Source of the DNA: Maribellus comscasis
Lineage (GTDB): Bacteria; Bacteroidota; Bacteroidia; Bacteroidales; Prolixibacteraceae
Length of the DNA stretch: 64,000 nt
Assembly (NCBI RefSeq): GCF_009762775.1
Contig: NZ_CP046401.1
Location: 3,658,001 to 3,722,000 of the forward strand
Reading direction: 5' to 3'
Shown piece by piece: positions 35,059 through 43,727 of the stretch (position 1 is the stretch's first letter; each line of letters begins with the position of its first letter). Position numbers and translations under genes: made by a program. The notes under the pieces are model-generated. The model did not search any database, was not told the DNA's origin, and saw only the letters and a program-made list of their open reading frames with translations.

Positions 35059-36756
35059 ATGAAAGTTAGAAAAATAAAAATTCAAAATTTCAGGGGCATA
35101 AAGAATCTTGATTGGAATTTAAATTCAAACGATAACCTAGTTTGTCTTTTGGGACATGGAGACTCATGTAAAAGTAGTATCCTTAAAGCAATTGAATTTG
35201 TATTTACGCCAAAATGGAATTTGCCGATAAAAGACACGGATTTTTTTGACTGTGATTCTTCAAACAACATTAAAATTGAAATAACTGTTGGTGAGTTATC
35301 AGATCAATTAAATGATGAACTTGTTGCATTTTATAGATATTTCAAAGATGGAGTGTTTCACAATTTAGCTGAGAAGCAACAGGGAGATGAAAAGGTGGTT
35401 ACAGTGTATTTGTCTATTGGTGGAGACCTTGATCCATTCTGGGGAATAGTTGATAACGAGGGTAATTATGACGAAGAGGACAGACTTTCTGTTGGTACAA
35501 GAAAACTTTTTAATTTAGTACGCCTGGATAAAGAATCTCATAGTAATTTTTCATGGAAGTATGATTCCCCTTTACTGAAACCATTGAGCAAAGAAAAAAG
35601 AAAGGAAATTAAACTTAAGTTAGTTGAAATAGGTAGAAATGCCAGGACAGCATTTGATCAATCAAAACTGCCACAAGAACTTAAAGAACAGGCTAAAGAA
35701 ATAGAAAGCATTGCCAGTTCGCTAGCTGTCGGACACGCAGGATTTTCTCCCAATGTTGATATTTTTTCAGCAGAAGCTATTTGTCTACACCGTGGGGATA
35801 TTCCTATGTATATGCTTGGAGATGGAAGTCAAAAAATTGCTGCTTTAGCAATTGCAAGGTATCTCATGAAAAAATCGAAAGAAGAAGATCAAGATGGAGG
35901 CTTTTTACTTTTTGATGAATTTGAAAACAGTCTCGAACCACATAGATTGAGATATATAATTTCTACTTTTTTGAAGGAATCGAGAGAATCAAGATTTCAA
36001 ACTTTTTTGGTTACTCATTCCTCAATTACAGTCGAAGAACTTGGCACAGAACAGGGATTATATATCGTTAGAAACATTGGCGAAGGTGAAATAGAAATTC
36101 ACAGGATCTCTCGCGGCTGTATTGCCGCAGTAAGATCTACTTCAGAAGCACTTTTCTCAAAGAAAATTGTGATTTGTGAAGGTAAAACTGAGTTTGGTTT
36201 AATAAAAGCCTTTGGAAGATTTTGGGCAAAGGAATCACAACACAATAAGCCACCAGAACATCACGGCGTGTCCATCGTTGACGGGAAAGGAAGCAGTATG
36301 AAAAAATATTTAGAGAAATTTAAAGACATGGGCTATGACGTCTGTGTTTATAAGGATAATGATACAGGAGACCATGCCCTATCCGATAGAGCAAAAGCAT
36401 TAAGCCTTCCCGTATTTGAATACCAAGATGGATTTCGAACGGAAAAAATTATTTTCTCAGAATCTCCCAAATCGCTTCAAGACTCATTAATTGATCTTTA
36501 CAACACAAACAAATCTGGAGGGGAACCGGTAATTGATAAAAAAAGCGTTTATAATGCATCTGATATCGATGAAATTGAAACAAAATTTCATGATCGTTAT
36601 AGAATGACACCAGATGGCAACGCAAAAGGGATGTTTAGAAATATTGGGCACTCAGAGGAACTTGGAAATATGATTTTAGAGCATTGGGAAGACTTTGATG
36701 CTGAATCAAATTTTAAGAAGACATTAAGTAATATTGAAGCTTGGATTTATGCCTGA
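35059..36756 (+). CDS. gajA: GajA-like OLD-family ATPase/TOPRIM nuclease (Gabija)
   Basis: 565 residues, close to the roughly 580 of GajA. The N-terminal ABC-type ATPase has IQNFRGIKNL, Walker A LGHGDSCKSS (32-40) and Walker B LLFDEFENSLEP (283-294). The C-terminal TOPRIM nuclease has VICEGKTE (Glu374) and KDNDTGDHA (Asp433, Asp435). In Gabija, GajA forms a tetramer that nicks DNA when nucleotides are depleted. It is coupled to a UvrD-like gene overlapping its stop, which identifies the pair. It lies 9 bp after DUF4391, so it may be one unit with the type III block. Confidence 0.9.
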   Translation: MKVRKIKIQNFRGIKNLDWNLNSNDNLVCLLGHGDSCKSSILKAIEFVFTPKWNLPIKDTDFFDCDSSNNIKIEITVGELSDQLNDELVAFYRYFKDGVFHNLAEKQQGDEKVVTVYLSIGGDLDPFWGIVDNEGNYDEEDRLSVGTRKLFNLVRLDKESHSNFSWKYDSPLLKPLSKEKRKEIKLKLVEIGRNARTAFDQSKLPQELKEQAKEIESIASSLAVGHAGFSPNVDIFSAEAICLHRGDIPMYMLGDGSQKIAALAIARYLMKKSKEEDQDGGFLLFDEFENSLEPHRLRYIISTFLKESRESRFQTFLVTHSSITVEELGTEQGLYIVRNIGEGEIEIHRISRGCIAAVRSTSEALFSKKIVICEGKTEFGLIKAFGRFWAKESQHNKPPEHHGVSIVDGKGSSMKKYLEKFKDMGYDVCVYKDNDTGDHALSDRAKALSLPVFEYQDGFRTEKIIFSESPKSLQDSLIDLYNTNKSGGEPVIDKKSVYNASDIDEIETKFHDRYRMTPDGNAKGMFRNIGHSEELGNMILEHWEDFDAESNFKKTLSNIEAWIYA

Positions 36757-38266
36757 TCCCACAAAACGAGAATTCGTAGAAGCCCCTGCAGGTCATGGGA
36801 AAACAGAGGCAATTGTTCAAAAAGTGGTAAGCCTTAACACAGAACAAAAAGTACTGATTTTGACCCATACAAATGCAGGTGTAAATTCTTTAAGAAAGAG
36901 ACTTAAAAAGAAAAAAACAAATTCATCAAAATTTGATCTTTCAACTATTGATGCCTTTTGCCTCAAATATTCAAGGTACTATCCTTCTTTATCTGGCATT
37001 CCTAAGAATATTACTGATTTTTCTTCAATTGATTATAAGCAAGCTCAAAAGGGAGCGGTTGAAATTTTTAACATTCAGGAATTTAAAGCCTATCTAAAAA
37101 AGAAATATTGCCTGTTGATAGTCGATGAATACCAAGACTGTTCTCTTAATCAGCACAACCTTGTATTAAAACTTTGTGAGTCGATTGATTGCATTGTTTT
37201 TGGTGATCCAATGCAGGGGATATTTGATTTTAGTTCTGAAGGTTTTACATGGGAAGAGCACTTATGTTCATCTTTTCCCGAGAGCGAAGAAATGACATTA
37301 AATAAACCATATCGATGGATAAATTCCGGGAACGAGGCACTTGGATTATGGATTGCTGAAACAAGAGAAAGACTAAAATCTGAGAATATAAGTGAGATTC
37401 GTTTTATTGACCTCCCTGCACAAATAAAAACTTATTCTTATCAAAGTACACAACAAACTTATATAAGTGAAACCGCCACAACTATCAGCCAACATATTCC
37501 TGATAGAGGAACAGTATTAGCATTAATTCCAAACATTCCGGAATTGAATGATATTCATCACGAGATTGCGGGGAAGATGTATAGACCACTCCAATCAATC
37601 GATAGAATGGATTCAAAAAAATTAATAAATTTTTTACAAGATATAGATACTTTCCTCAGAAGCCAAAGAAGAAAGCCAGTGTCATTATATAACTTAATTA
37701 GGAATAAAATGGCTATGTCGTGTATGACCGGGACACCTTCATTACCAACCGCTATTAAAAACAAACTGGATCTTTACACTCAAGCTAGCGACATGGAAGA
37801 TCTCAGGAAACAAGGAGCAAGACTACGGGACGACAACTCTATATTATATAATTTAATTTTGGATATTTATAGTGTCCGTGACGACCGAAGTAGAGCAAAA
37901 GCTATTTTGAATTTGATGAATTTTATCGAGAGTAAAAGCAACAAAAAATTTAGAAACGATCTTTGGTTTTCAGCAAAAGATGCATTTAAAAAATATTTGA
38001 TCGATGAAAAAAAATCTCTTGAAGAATGTGGATATATAATTCGGCAAAAAAAATCTTTTATTGGTCGTAGTTTTCACCGAGTAATCGGAAATACGCTATT
38101 AACAAAGGGGCTAGAGTTTGACCACGTTATCATCGTTGATCCCTACAGCTTTACAAGCAAAAACTTATATGTATCACTTAGTAGAGCAAAGCAATCCATT
38201 ACGCTATTATTTCCATCGCTGTCTGTAAGGGAGTACGCTATACAAAGACAGGAACAATGGAGATAG
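36749..38266 (+). CDS. gajB: GajB-like UvrD helicase (Gabija)
   Basis: About 505 residues from ATG 36749, which overlaps the gajA stop by 8 bases; a TTG at 36734 is the only earlier option and is less likely. Superfamily 1 motifs: Walker A EAPAGHGKTEA (14-19 for the core), LTHTNAGV (Ia), VDEYQD (125-130), GDPMQG (III) and the C-terminal TKGLEFDHVIIVDP and YVSLSRAKQ. The size matches GajB (about 494). GajB senses DNA ends or unwinding and activates GajA. It is the last gene of the plus-strand defence run. Confidence 0.9.
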   Translation: MPDPTKREFVEAPAGHGKTEAIVQKVVSLNTEQKVLILTHTNAGVNSLRKRLKKKKTNSSKFDLSTIDAFCLKYSRYYPSLSGIPKNITDFSSIDYKQAQKGAVEIFNIQEFKAYLKKKYCLLIVDEYQDCSLNQHNLVLKLCESIDCIVFGDPMQGIFDFSSEGFTWEEHLCSSFPESEEMTLNKPYRWINSGNEALGLWIAETRERLKSENISEIRFIDLPAQIKTYSYQSTQQTYISETATTISQHIPDRGTVLALIPNIPELNDIHHEIAGKMYRPLQSIDRMDSKKLINFLQDIDTFLRSQRRKPVSLYNLIRNKMAMSCMTGTPSLPTAIKNKLDLYTQASDMEDLRKQGARLRDDNSILYNLILDIYSVRDDRSRAKAILNLMNFIESKSNKKFRNDLWFSAKDAFKKYLIDEKKSLEECGYIIRQKKSFIGRSFHRVIGNTLLTKGLEFDHVIIVDPYSFTSKNLYVSLSRAKQSITLLFPSLSVREYAIQRQEQWR

Positions 38267-38651
38267 GAATATCTTCAAACCCGCCACAAAGCTACCTCCA
38301 TTTTCAAAAGACAAGCCCTCCGGGTTTTCAAAAGACTACGGCATAAAGCCACTTCCTGTTGGTCGTTTTTTATTCCGTTTCCTTTTGAAAATCTTCCGAA
38401 AATTCCGAGTTAAGTGGCTTAACGGTTTGATGGGACGGCAGTGTGTTTGGTCTGGTGCGTTGAACCGGCGGTAGTGGCGAGCAAGGACGCAATAGTAGCA
38501 CTAAGGTAAACCTATTAGCACTAATATTGCACCTTGCCCAAGGGGAGAACCCCTTGGAGAACCCCCTCAAGAATTTCAAGCCTGAAATTCTTCAAAGCCT
38601 TATTTTAACTTCCTTCGTTAAGTTAAAATAAAAGTGTCGCGTATTTTAAGT
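38267..38651. other. Convergent noncoding region with three hairpins
   Basis: 385 bp between the gajB stop and the minus-strand mobilization genes. It has three perfect hairpins in a row: CCAAGGGG/CCCCTTGG (38538-38557), AAGAATTTCA/TGAAATTCTT (38569-38592) and TATTTTAACTT/AAGTTAAAATA (38601-38630). TAGCACTAA occurs twice, 20 bp apart (38496 and 38516). The last hairpin can serve as a two-way terminator. The cluster next to mobilization genes could also be the transfer origin; the sequence does not decide. Confidence 0.6.
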
Positions 38652-38864
38652 TCACCTTCTCCTGGGATTGTAAATCAGGAGCCGAAACAGTCCCCGAAAA
38701 ATTTTCCAGATAAGCTTCAAAAAGAAACCAATTATTTTCCCCATTATCGTAAATACTTCTCCGAAAAATTGGGTCAATCCATTGCCTCCTTTTCCAAAAA
38801 TCCACTGAAAAATCATCTTAAAAAAAACCACCGTCATAACGATGGTGAGTATCGTTCCAATCAT
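38652..38864 (-). CDS. Small membrane protein after the coupling protein gene
   Basis: About 70 residues from the start MIGTILTIVMTVVFFK (ATG 38864-38862). An AGGGAAAG-like ribosome site lies just before it, 12 bp after the coupling-protein stop. A longer frame from 38918 would overlap that gene by 43 bp. It has two hydrophobic helices (about 4-20 and 32-52) and an Arg-rich tail YNPRRR. Position suggests a small partner of the coupling protein, which itself lacks a clear membrane anchor. Confidence 0.6.
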   Translation of the reverse strand: MIGTILTIVMTVVFFKMIFQWIFGKGGNGLTQFFGEVFTIMGKIIGFFLKLIWKIFRGLFRLLIYNPRRR

Positions 38865-38875
38865 ATCTTTCCCTT

Positions 38876-40249
38876 TTAGCGGTTTACTCTTCGTTTCAAT
38901 TTGCGTATCCGAAACCACGGACGAGTTTTAAGCAAAGCTGGTCGCAGGTTCGCATGTGTGAAAATTGCCCGATCCTGGGGCATGGTCATAATTTCCTCCG
39001 GGCGCATAAGCGGAATTCCCATTTCCCGATCCCTGTCTGGCTGAAATTCATCCAAACGGCTAAAACCGGATTCCCGGTACTTAACCGTTTGAGTTCCCAG
39101 TATCCGGGAGAGTTCATCGCAGGTTTTGTGACTTAATCCAGGATAAAAAATTCTACTGGCACACCCACCGTTCAAAATCACAGAGGCATCTGCCTGACCG
39201 TACACATTCACCAACTGTTCCACGTCCTGGAGAACCAAGGAAACACTCACTTTTCGTTTTCGGAGTGTGGTCATCATGGTGGAGAAATTGGGGAGCTTGC
39301 CAGAGTTCCCAAACTCATCAAGGAAAAAGAAAATAGGCAGGTAGGGCATTCCATTCACCGGGAGTTGCATACAGAAATTGAATATTTGCGTGTACAACAC
39401 AGTCAGCATGAAATTGTAGTACCGGACTTCGTGTTCCGGCACGATCACAAACAGAGCCGTTTTTTCCGTCCGAAGCCGCTCGAAGGCAACTGTATCTTCA
39501 CGGGTGAGTAATGCCAGTCCGGGATCTGAAAACGAAGCCAGGGCAGTTTTTGCCGTGGAAAGGATCGAGTTCATCACCCGGTCGTCCTGGGATAAAAACG
39601 CTTTGAATTCCTCAAAGCTTGGTTCATCCAGATTTTCCGACATGATCCGGTTCACTTCCTCCTGCCCGTGCCCGAACTGATTTAACAGGCGGTACAGTTC
39701 CCCCAAGTTCTGTTGGTGGGGAGCTAGGCGTTTTATTGCGCGGATAAGCAGGTTCAGGATTCCTTTTGCCGAATCATTCCAAAATAAATCATTTCCGTGA
39801 CTATTTTGGTACGCTGCATCTATGAGCATTTCTGCCATCTTTCTGGTGTCCGAGTGTGTCTGACATCGGGAAAGGGGATTGTAGCGATGAGAAGCCCGTA
39901 TATTGGTAAAATTAAGGGTGAGTACGTTGTACCCTTTTCGCCGCAGGAACGCTTCGGATTTCTGGAGAATTTCTCCAGATGGATCCGTAACGACAAAAGA
40001 GGCATCTTTCATGTTCAAAATATTCGGCAGAACAAACCGCGTTGTTTTCCCGGCACCGGTTGGTGCCACGATTGCCAGATGAGAGTAAGACCGTTCGAGT
40101 GATAAGCGATGGATTCCATCAACCACCAACCCATTATTCCGTTTATTGAGCAGAGAACTTCGGGAAAAGCCCTGTAAAAACTTGGCATTCCCGTGTATTT
40201 TTCGCCGTTGGTAAAACCCGAACAGCCATTGAATAAAATTCCAAAGCAT
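38876..40249 (-). CDS. VirD4/TraG-like type IV coupling protein
   Basis: 457 residues, short for the family. It brings relaxosome-bound DNA to the conjugation channel. Walker A is APTGAGKTTRFVLPN (GAGKT 65-69), Walker B FFLDEFGNSG (about 307-316), and the downstream QDVEQLVNVYG and GG..S.I.YPGLS stretches fit TraG/TraD. The N-terminal 15 residues are weakly hydrophobic, so membrane attachment may rely on the small protein downstream. It follows the relaxase with an 18-bp gap. No VirB4 or pilus genes are present, so a helper element must provide them. Confidence 0.9.
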   Translation of the reverse strand: MLWNFIQWLFGFYQRRKIHGNAKFLQGFSRSSLLNKRNNGLVVDGIHRLSLERSYSHLAIVAPTGAGKTTRFVLPNILNMKDASFVVTDPSGEILQKSEAFLRRKGYNVLTLNFTNIRASHRYNPLSRCQTHSDTRKMAEMLIDAAYQNSHGNDLFWNDSAKGILNLLIRAIKRLAPHQQNLGELYRLLNQFGHGQEEVNRIMSENLDEPSFEEFKAFLSQDDRVMNSILSTAKTALASFSDPGLALLTREDTVAFERLRTEKTALFVIVPEHEVRYYNFMLTVLYTQIFNFCMQLPVNGMPYLPIFFFLDEFGNSGKLPNFSTMMTTLRKRKVSVSLVLQDVEQLVNVYGQADASVILNGGCASRIFYPGLSHKTCDELSRILGTQTVKYRESGFSRLDEFQPDRDREMGIPLMRPEEIMTMPQDRAIFTHANLRPALLKTRPWFRIRKLKRRVNR

Positions 40250-40267
40250 AATTCGTTGTTTTTAAAA

Positions 40268-41125
40268 TTATCGTTCAAGTCCTCGCTCTTTTGATTTCTG
40301 GTTCATGATCCGGCGCAGTTCAGCCATCCGATCCATTCCTTTTTCAAGCTGAGCGAGTTGTGTATTCGTAAGAGTCAGGGTACGAAAACGGAATTTTCGT
40401 CCCTTCCAAAGCAGTCCGTTTACCTTGTTTCGGTATTGGTAAAGTTCCAGTCCTTCGCTGATAAGTTTCTGGAAGAAATCATCCCGGCTGGCTGAGTTCT
40501 GAAAACAATGCTGCACTAAAGAACTGAGCTGTTCTTTGTCGGTAGCTTTGCCCGTCCGTTTTTTCAACTGTTCCTCCGGGGCAGACAGTTGTAGTTTTCC
40601 CTGTTCCTTCACCTGTTGTTTTTCCCAGGCATTGAGGTACACCAGCGAGTTTTTCAACTCCGGGTACTGTTCCTGCTGAAACCGTTCCATTTCCAGACGC
40701 AATTCCCGGAACGCTTTGTTGTCCAGGCGCAGGGTTTTCGGGGACCGGTATTCCGTCCCGGAAAAACAAAAATGAACATGCAGACTTTTATTCTCCAGGT
40801 GCGGAACTGCCAGACAGAGCGCACGATCTCCCCGAAGCTCGATGTACTTCCGGGAAATATCTTCCAGAACTTCCAGGTTCAAACTATCCGCATCCTTCGG
40901 GGAGAAGGTGATCATTTCATGGTACGCCACGACTGACCGTTTTCTCCGTTTGCGGAATGTATCATTGGCGACAAATTCCTTGATGATTTCTTCCGTATCC
41001 GTTGACCGCAGGTTATGGCAAATCGTAAACGTGTTATCTGCACGTACCCGTCCCCGGTCGCTCATGATGTAGTTCACCAAGCGACGGTATTTCTGCGACT
41101 TCATTCTGCGGGTCTGGATAATCAT
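40268..41125 (-). CDS. Mobilization relaxase
   Basis: 285 residues. The HxH metal motif is HVH in SLHVHFCFSG (His116, His118), with a further His69 in AYHEMITFS. Candidate catalytic Tyr residues are near the N-terminus (KYRRLVNYIMSD). It nicks oriT and leads the strand during transfer. The C-terminal about 60 residues are a basic helical region. It starts 4 bases inside the MobC-like gene, so the two are translationally coupled. Confidence 0.88.
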   Translation of the reverse strand: MIIQTRRMKSQKYRRLVNYIMSDRGRVRADNTFTICHNLRSTDTEEIIKEFVANDTFRKRRKRSVVAYHEMITFSPKDADSLNLEVLEDISRKYIELRGDRALCLAVPHLENKSLHVHFCFSGTEYRSPKTLRLDNKAFRELRLEMERFQQEQYPELKNSLVYLNAWEKQQVKEQGKLQLSAPEEQLKKRTGKATDKEQLSSLVQHCFQNSASRDDFFQKLISEGLELYQYRNKVNGLLWKGRKFRFRTLTLTNTQLAQLEKGMDRMAELRRIMNQKSKERGLER

Positions 41126-41667
41126 CGGTTGCGAAATTCTTTAAGGACTTTTTCAAGTACATCAGCATATTCCGGCTTCTGATGAAGCAGGTTTTTCAGG
41201 AATTCTTTCAATGGAAGCGGCTGCCGGAGGAAGTCGGAAACCCGGTTTTCCAGCTCGTTCAGTTTTTGCTGAAACGCCACCAAATCTTCCTTGGTAAATC
41301 CTCGTTGATGCACGTGTTTGGTGAGCTGGTTGATGTTGTTTCCGATCCGGCGAAGGGCAACTTCCAATTCCTGAATTTTGCTATCTGATGGCAGCAGGTA
41401 TTCCGTTTTGACGTATGCCAGAGCAGCAAAGCGGATAAACGTTCCCAAGCGCATTCCGTGTCGTTTTGCGGCTGTCATAAGAACGGACATTTCCTTCTGT
41501 GTGAGATATACTGATTTTCGTTTATGAGACTGTGAGAATTTTGTAGCGTAAGAATTTTGCTGCAATTTTTTAAAGTCTTGCTTTGCCCGTTCAATCTGTT
41601 CTTCGGTTCCGTGTTCCAGCAATCCGAGCGATTGCAGGTACAGGAAAAGGTTTTTATTCTGTTTCAT
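41122..41667 (-). CDS. MobC-like relaxosome accessory protein
   Basis: 181 residues. The middle has the ribbon-helix-helix pattern KSVYLTQKEMSVLMTAAKRH, then GTFIRFAALAY, and the MobC signature RRIGNNINQLTKHVH (about 111-125). A C-terminal helical part follows. Such proteins open DNA at oriT for the relaxase. It overlaps the relaxase gene by 4 bp. Confidence 0.88.
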   Translation of the reverse strand: MKQNKNLFLYLQSLGLLEHGTEEQIERAKQDFKKLQQNSYATKFSQSHKRKSVYLTQKEMSVLMTAAKRHGMRLGTFIRFAALAYVKTEYLLPSDSKIQELEVALRRIGNNINQLTKHVHQRGFTKEDLVAFQQKLNELENRVSDFLRQPLPLKEFLKNLLHQKPEYADVLEKVLKEFRNR

Positions 41668-41760
41668 ACATTTTCAGATTTAAAAGGGGAATGATCCGGA
41701 AAAGCGAAAAACGCATTTCATTTTCCACATTTCCCGGACACATTCCTCCCTGGGTAATTT

Positions 41761-42180
41761 TTATCGTTCTAATTCCGTATCCTGTTCTCGTTCAAGGGAT
41801 TGGTTTTCCTGAATTTGATCCAGTTCCTGCATCCGCTGGGCATCCCGGTTTTGGTTTTGAATCCGTTCTTTGATGAACGATTTCAGTTCCGGGCAGAACT
41901 CAGACAGATGTTTTTCTCCGCAGTACAAATCTCGTTCGATGGTGAGACCGTAAGGCAATTTTACAGACTCCATCTCGATGATACTAAAGTATCCGAATTC
42001 GTCACCGCCAAGCCCTTTCACGTATCCGAAACAGATTTTATCCTGTGGATCGTACTCTGTTGCGTACCAGGTGGCACCGCCCACGGGAGTGAAGAACTTG
42101 GCAATTACAAGGGGGTCGGCAATTTCCTGAGAACCCACTTCCTGGAAGCGTTTCTCAAGGGTTTTGGTTATTAATTTCAT
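41761..42180 (-). CDS. DUF2958 protein
   Basis: 139 residues. The DUF2958 pattern is clear: ADPLVIAKFFTPVGGATWYATE, YDPQDKICFGYVKGLGGDEFGYFS, LPYGLTIERDLY. A Gln/Glu-rich C-terminal tail follows (QENQSLEREQDTELER). DUF2958 proteins are typical passengers of plasmids and integrative elements, with no known biochemical role. It lies between the small protein gene and the mob genes. Confidence 0.85.
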   Translation of the reverse strand: MKLITKTLEKRFQEVGSQEIADPLVIAKFFTPVGGATWYATEYDPQDKICFGYVKGLGGDEFGYFSIIEMESVKLPYGLTIERDLYCGEKHLSEFCPELKSFIKERIQNQNRDAQRMQELDQIQENQSLEREQDTELER

Positions 42181-42273
42181 GATAAAAATGGGTTAAGAAA
42201 AAGAAGGGGATCAGGAACCTACAGATCCCACTTTTCAGATCAAAATGATTTTTCGACTTTTTTATATTCGTAT

Positions 42274-42519
42274 CTACCGCCCTCGATCACGGTTGTTTTT
42301 AGACTTGCCACGAAGAATCCGTGAGAGTGATGATTTTCGTTTCTGCAATTCGCGTTTTGAACGTGCTTCAAGGAACCCATGATGGAAGCCCATCGAGAAT
42401 GAATTGTGTTTATTTTGAGCACAAATATTATTCATTCGTTGAACCAGGTCTTCGTTTCCATTGGTTTCGCCAAGCGTGTACCCGATATTGAATCCGGCTG
42501 TGTATTTATCTGCATCCAT
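42274..42519 (-). CDS. Small basic hypothetical protein
   Basis: 81 residues: MDADKYTAGFNIGYTLGETN, a middle with SFSMGFHHGFLEARSKRELQ, then a strongly basic tail with RGKSKNNRDRGR. The repeated GF..G(Y/F/H) motif (AGFNIGY, MGFHHGF) suggests two related small helical units. It is not recognised as a named family. It lies 11 bp after the HTH gene in the minus-strand element operon. Confidence 0.6.
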   Translation of the reverse strand: MDADKYTAGFNIGYTLGETNGNEDLVQRMNNICAQNKHNSFSMGFHHGFLEARSKRELQKRKSSLSRILRGKSKNNRDRGR

Positions 42520-42530
42520 GATATTTCTTT

Positions 42531-42803
42531 TTAAAGTGATTTTTTCATGTTTGATTCTAAATACCGTTCGATGGATTCCCGGTCATACAGTATGAGCTTG
42601 GGATGATCCTCGTCCTGGAAGTACTCAATCTTCAAATTCGTTCGTAGTGACCAGAGATGGCTTTTGCTTTTGATTCCCAGAAGCTCCATTGCTTCCTGTT
42701 CCCGAATCCAGCGAGGGGGCTTTTGCGCCCCTACTCGCTGGATTATTTCCTCCATCAAAGCATAAAATGCTTCTGATTCCATGGTGATAACTTTGAGTTC
42801 CAT
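42531..42803 (-). CDS. Excisionase-like helix-turn-helix protein
   Basis: 90 residues with a MerR/excisionase-type winged HTH: PPRWIREQEAMELLGIKSKS, then HLWSLRTNLKIEYFQDEDHP and YDRESIERYLES. This is the HTH_17-type seen in Bacteroidota mobile elements. It may act as a recombination directionality factor for the element integrase or as an operon regulator. It lies 12 bp after the E1-like gene. Confidence 0.85.
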   Translation of the reverse strand: MELKVITMESEAFYALMEEIIQRVGAQKPPRWIREQEAMELLGIKSKSHLWSLRTNLKIEYFQDEDHPKLILYDRESIERYLESNMKKSL

Positions 42804-42815
42804 AATCTCAGCGTT

Positions 42816-43727
42816 TTAAAATGGTGGAAGCTCCGGGAACTGTTTTCCCTTCGAGTTCAACAAATTGCCAGTTCCGGCACAGTCTCCGCAGTGCGGATAT
42901 TTCGGAGGACATTCTTCTTCAATTTTCTGCCAGATGGCATTGAAATTGAATGCCCGTCCCTCTGTCGGAGCAAATACACGCCGGAAAAGGTTGTTTTCGC
43001 CGTTACTGTATTCCGGGTGAACTTTTATCTGGATGAGATTCCGATCCCAATAATCACCGAACCAATTTGAAAATTCGTATCCTGGTACCTGGTTGTGAAG
43101 GATCGCATAAACAAGCATCCCGATATATGAATCCAGCAGCTGGCTATGGAATATCGTATTGCAGCCGGAACTGACCGTAATTTCTTCCTCCGCAGCATCC
43201 TGAGCCGCATACCGGGGGCTGACGGCACACCGAAAACACGCCGGAGTAACAGCGGGTATTGTGAAGACGATTTCCGCACACCGGGATTTTTCATAAAATC
43301 CACCCCAAATAGCCGGTTTGCCATAGTGAAGGGCAAGGATATTTCCAAACCGTTGCGCCCGGAAGGAATCCGTGAGGAACAGAAAAATATCTCCTTCCCC
43401 GAAAATTTCATCCAACTCATCCTGGTGCATGTTCAGGAAGTTTTTGGTGATTCCGGTGTACTCCGTGCCCTCGTTCACCTTTTTCAGGTGTTCCCCCAAG
43501 GCATCCACCTTCTTTTGTCCAATCTGGTGAGACTCGTATCCCTGGCGAACGATGTTCGTGTCATCGACGGAATCAAAATCCAGGACGGTGAGTTTCCCGA
43601 TTCCAGACCGGACAAGCGAGTCATACAAACAATATGCACCACCAGCACCGACCGCCACCACGTGGGTGTCGTGGAGCAGTTGAGTATCAACCGCTCCTTC
43701 TATTCGTGAAAAATTTGTCAGTATCAT
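42816..43727 (-). CDS. E1/ThiF-like adenylyltransferase
   Basis: 303 residues of the ThiF/MoeB/E1 superfamily, which adenylates the C-terminal Gly of ubiquitin-like proteins. The nucleotide-binding part is VVAVGAGGA (G27-G30 region) and LTVLDFDSVDDTNIVRQ (Asp50/52, Asn58, Arg61-Gln62). The zinc-type cysteines are C164/C167 (ACFRC) with C-rich CPPKYPHCGDC near the C-terminus. C189 in SSGCN is a candidate thioester Cys. It overlaps the JAMM gene by 4 bp. It resembles ThiF proteins of the PRTRC and other mobile-element cassettes described for prokaryotic ubiquitin-like systems. Confidence 0.88.
   Translation of the reverse strand: MILTNFSRIEGAVDTQLLHDTHVVAVGAGGAYCLYDSLVRSGIGKLTVLDFDSVDDTNIVRQGYESHQIGQKKVDALGEHLKKVNEGTEYTGITKNFLNMHQDELDEIFGEGDIFLFLTDSFRAQRFGNILALHYGKPAIWGGFYEKSRCAEIVFTIPAVTPACFRCAVSPRYAAQDAAEEEITVSSGCNTIFHSQLLDSYIGMLVYAILHNQVPGYEFSNWFGDYWDRNLIQIKVHPEYSNGENNLFRRVFAPTEGRAFNFNAIWQKIEEECPPKYPHCGDCAGTGNLLNSKGKQFPELPPF

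Noticed and set aside
38865..38918. Longer start for the small membrane protein
   Set aside because: It would overlap the coupling-protein gene by 43 bp. The internal ATG at 38864 has a ribosome-site-like AGGGAAAG and sits just after the stop.
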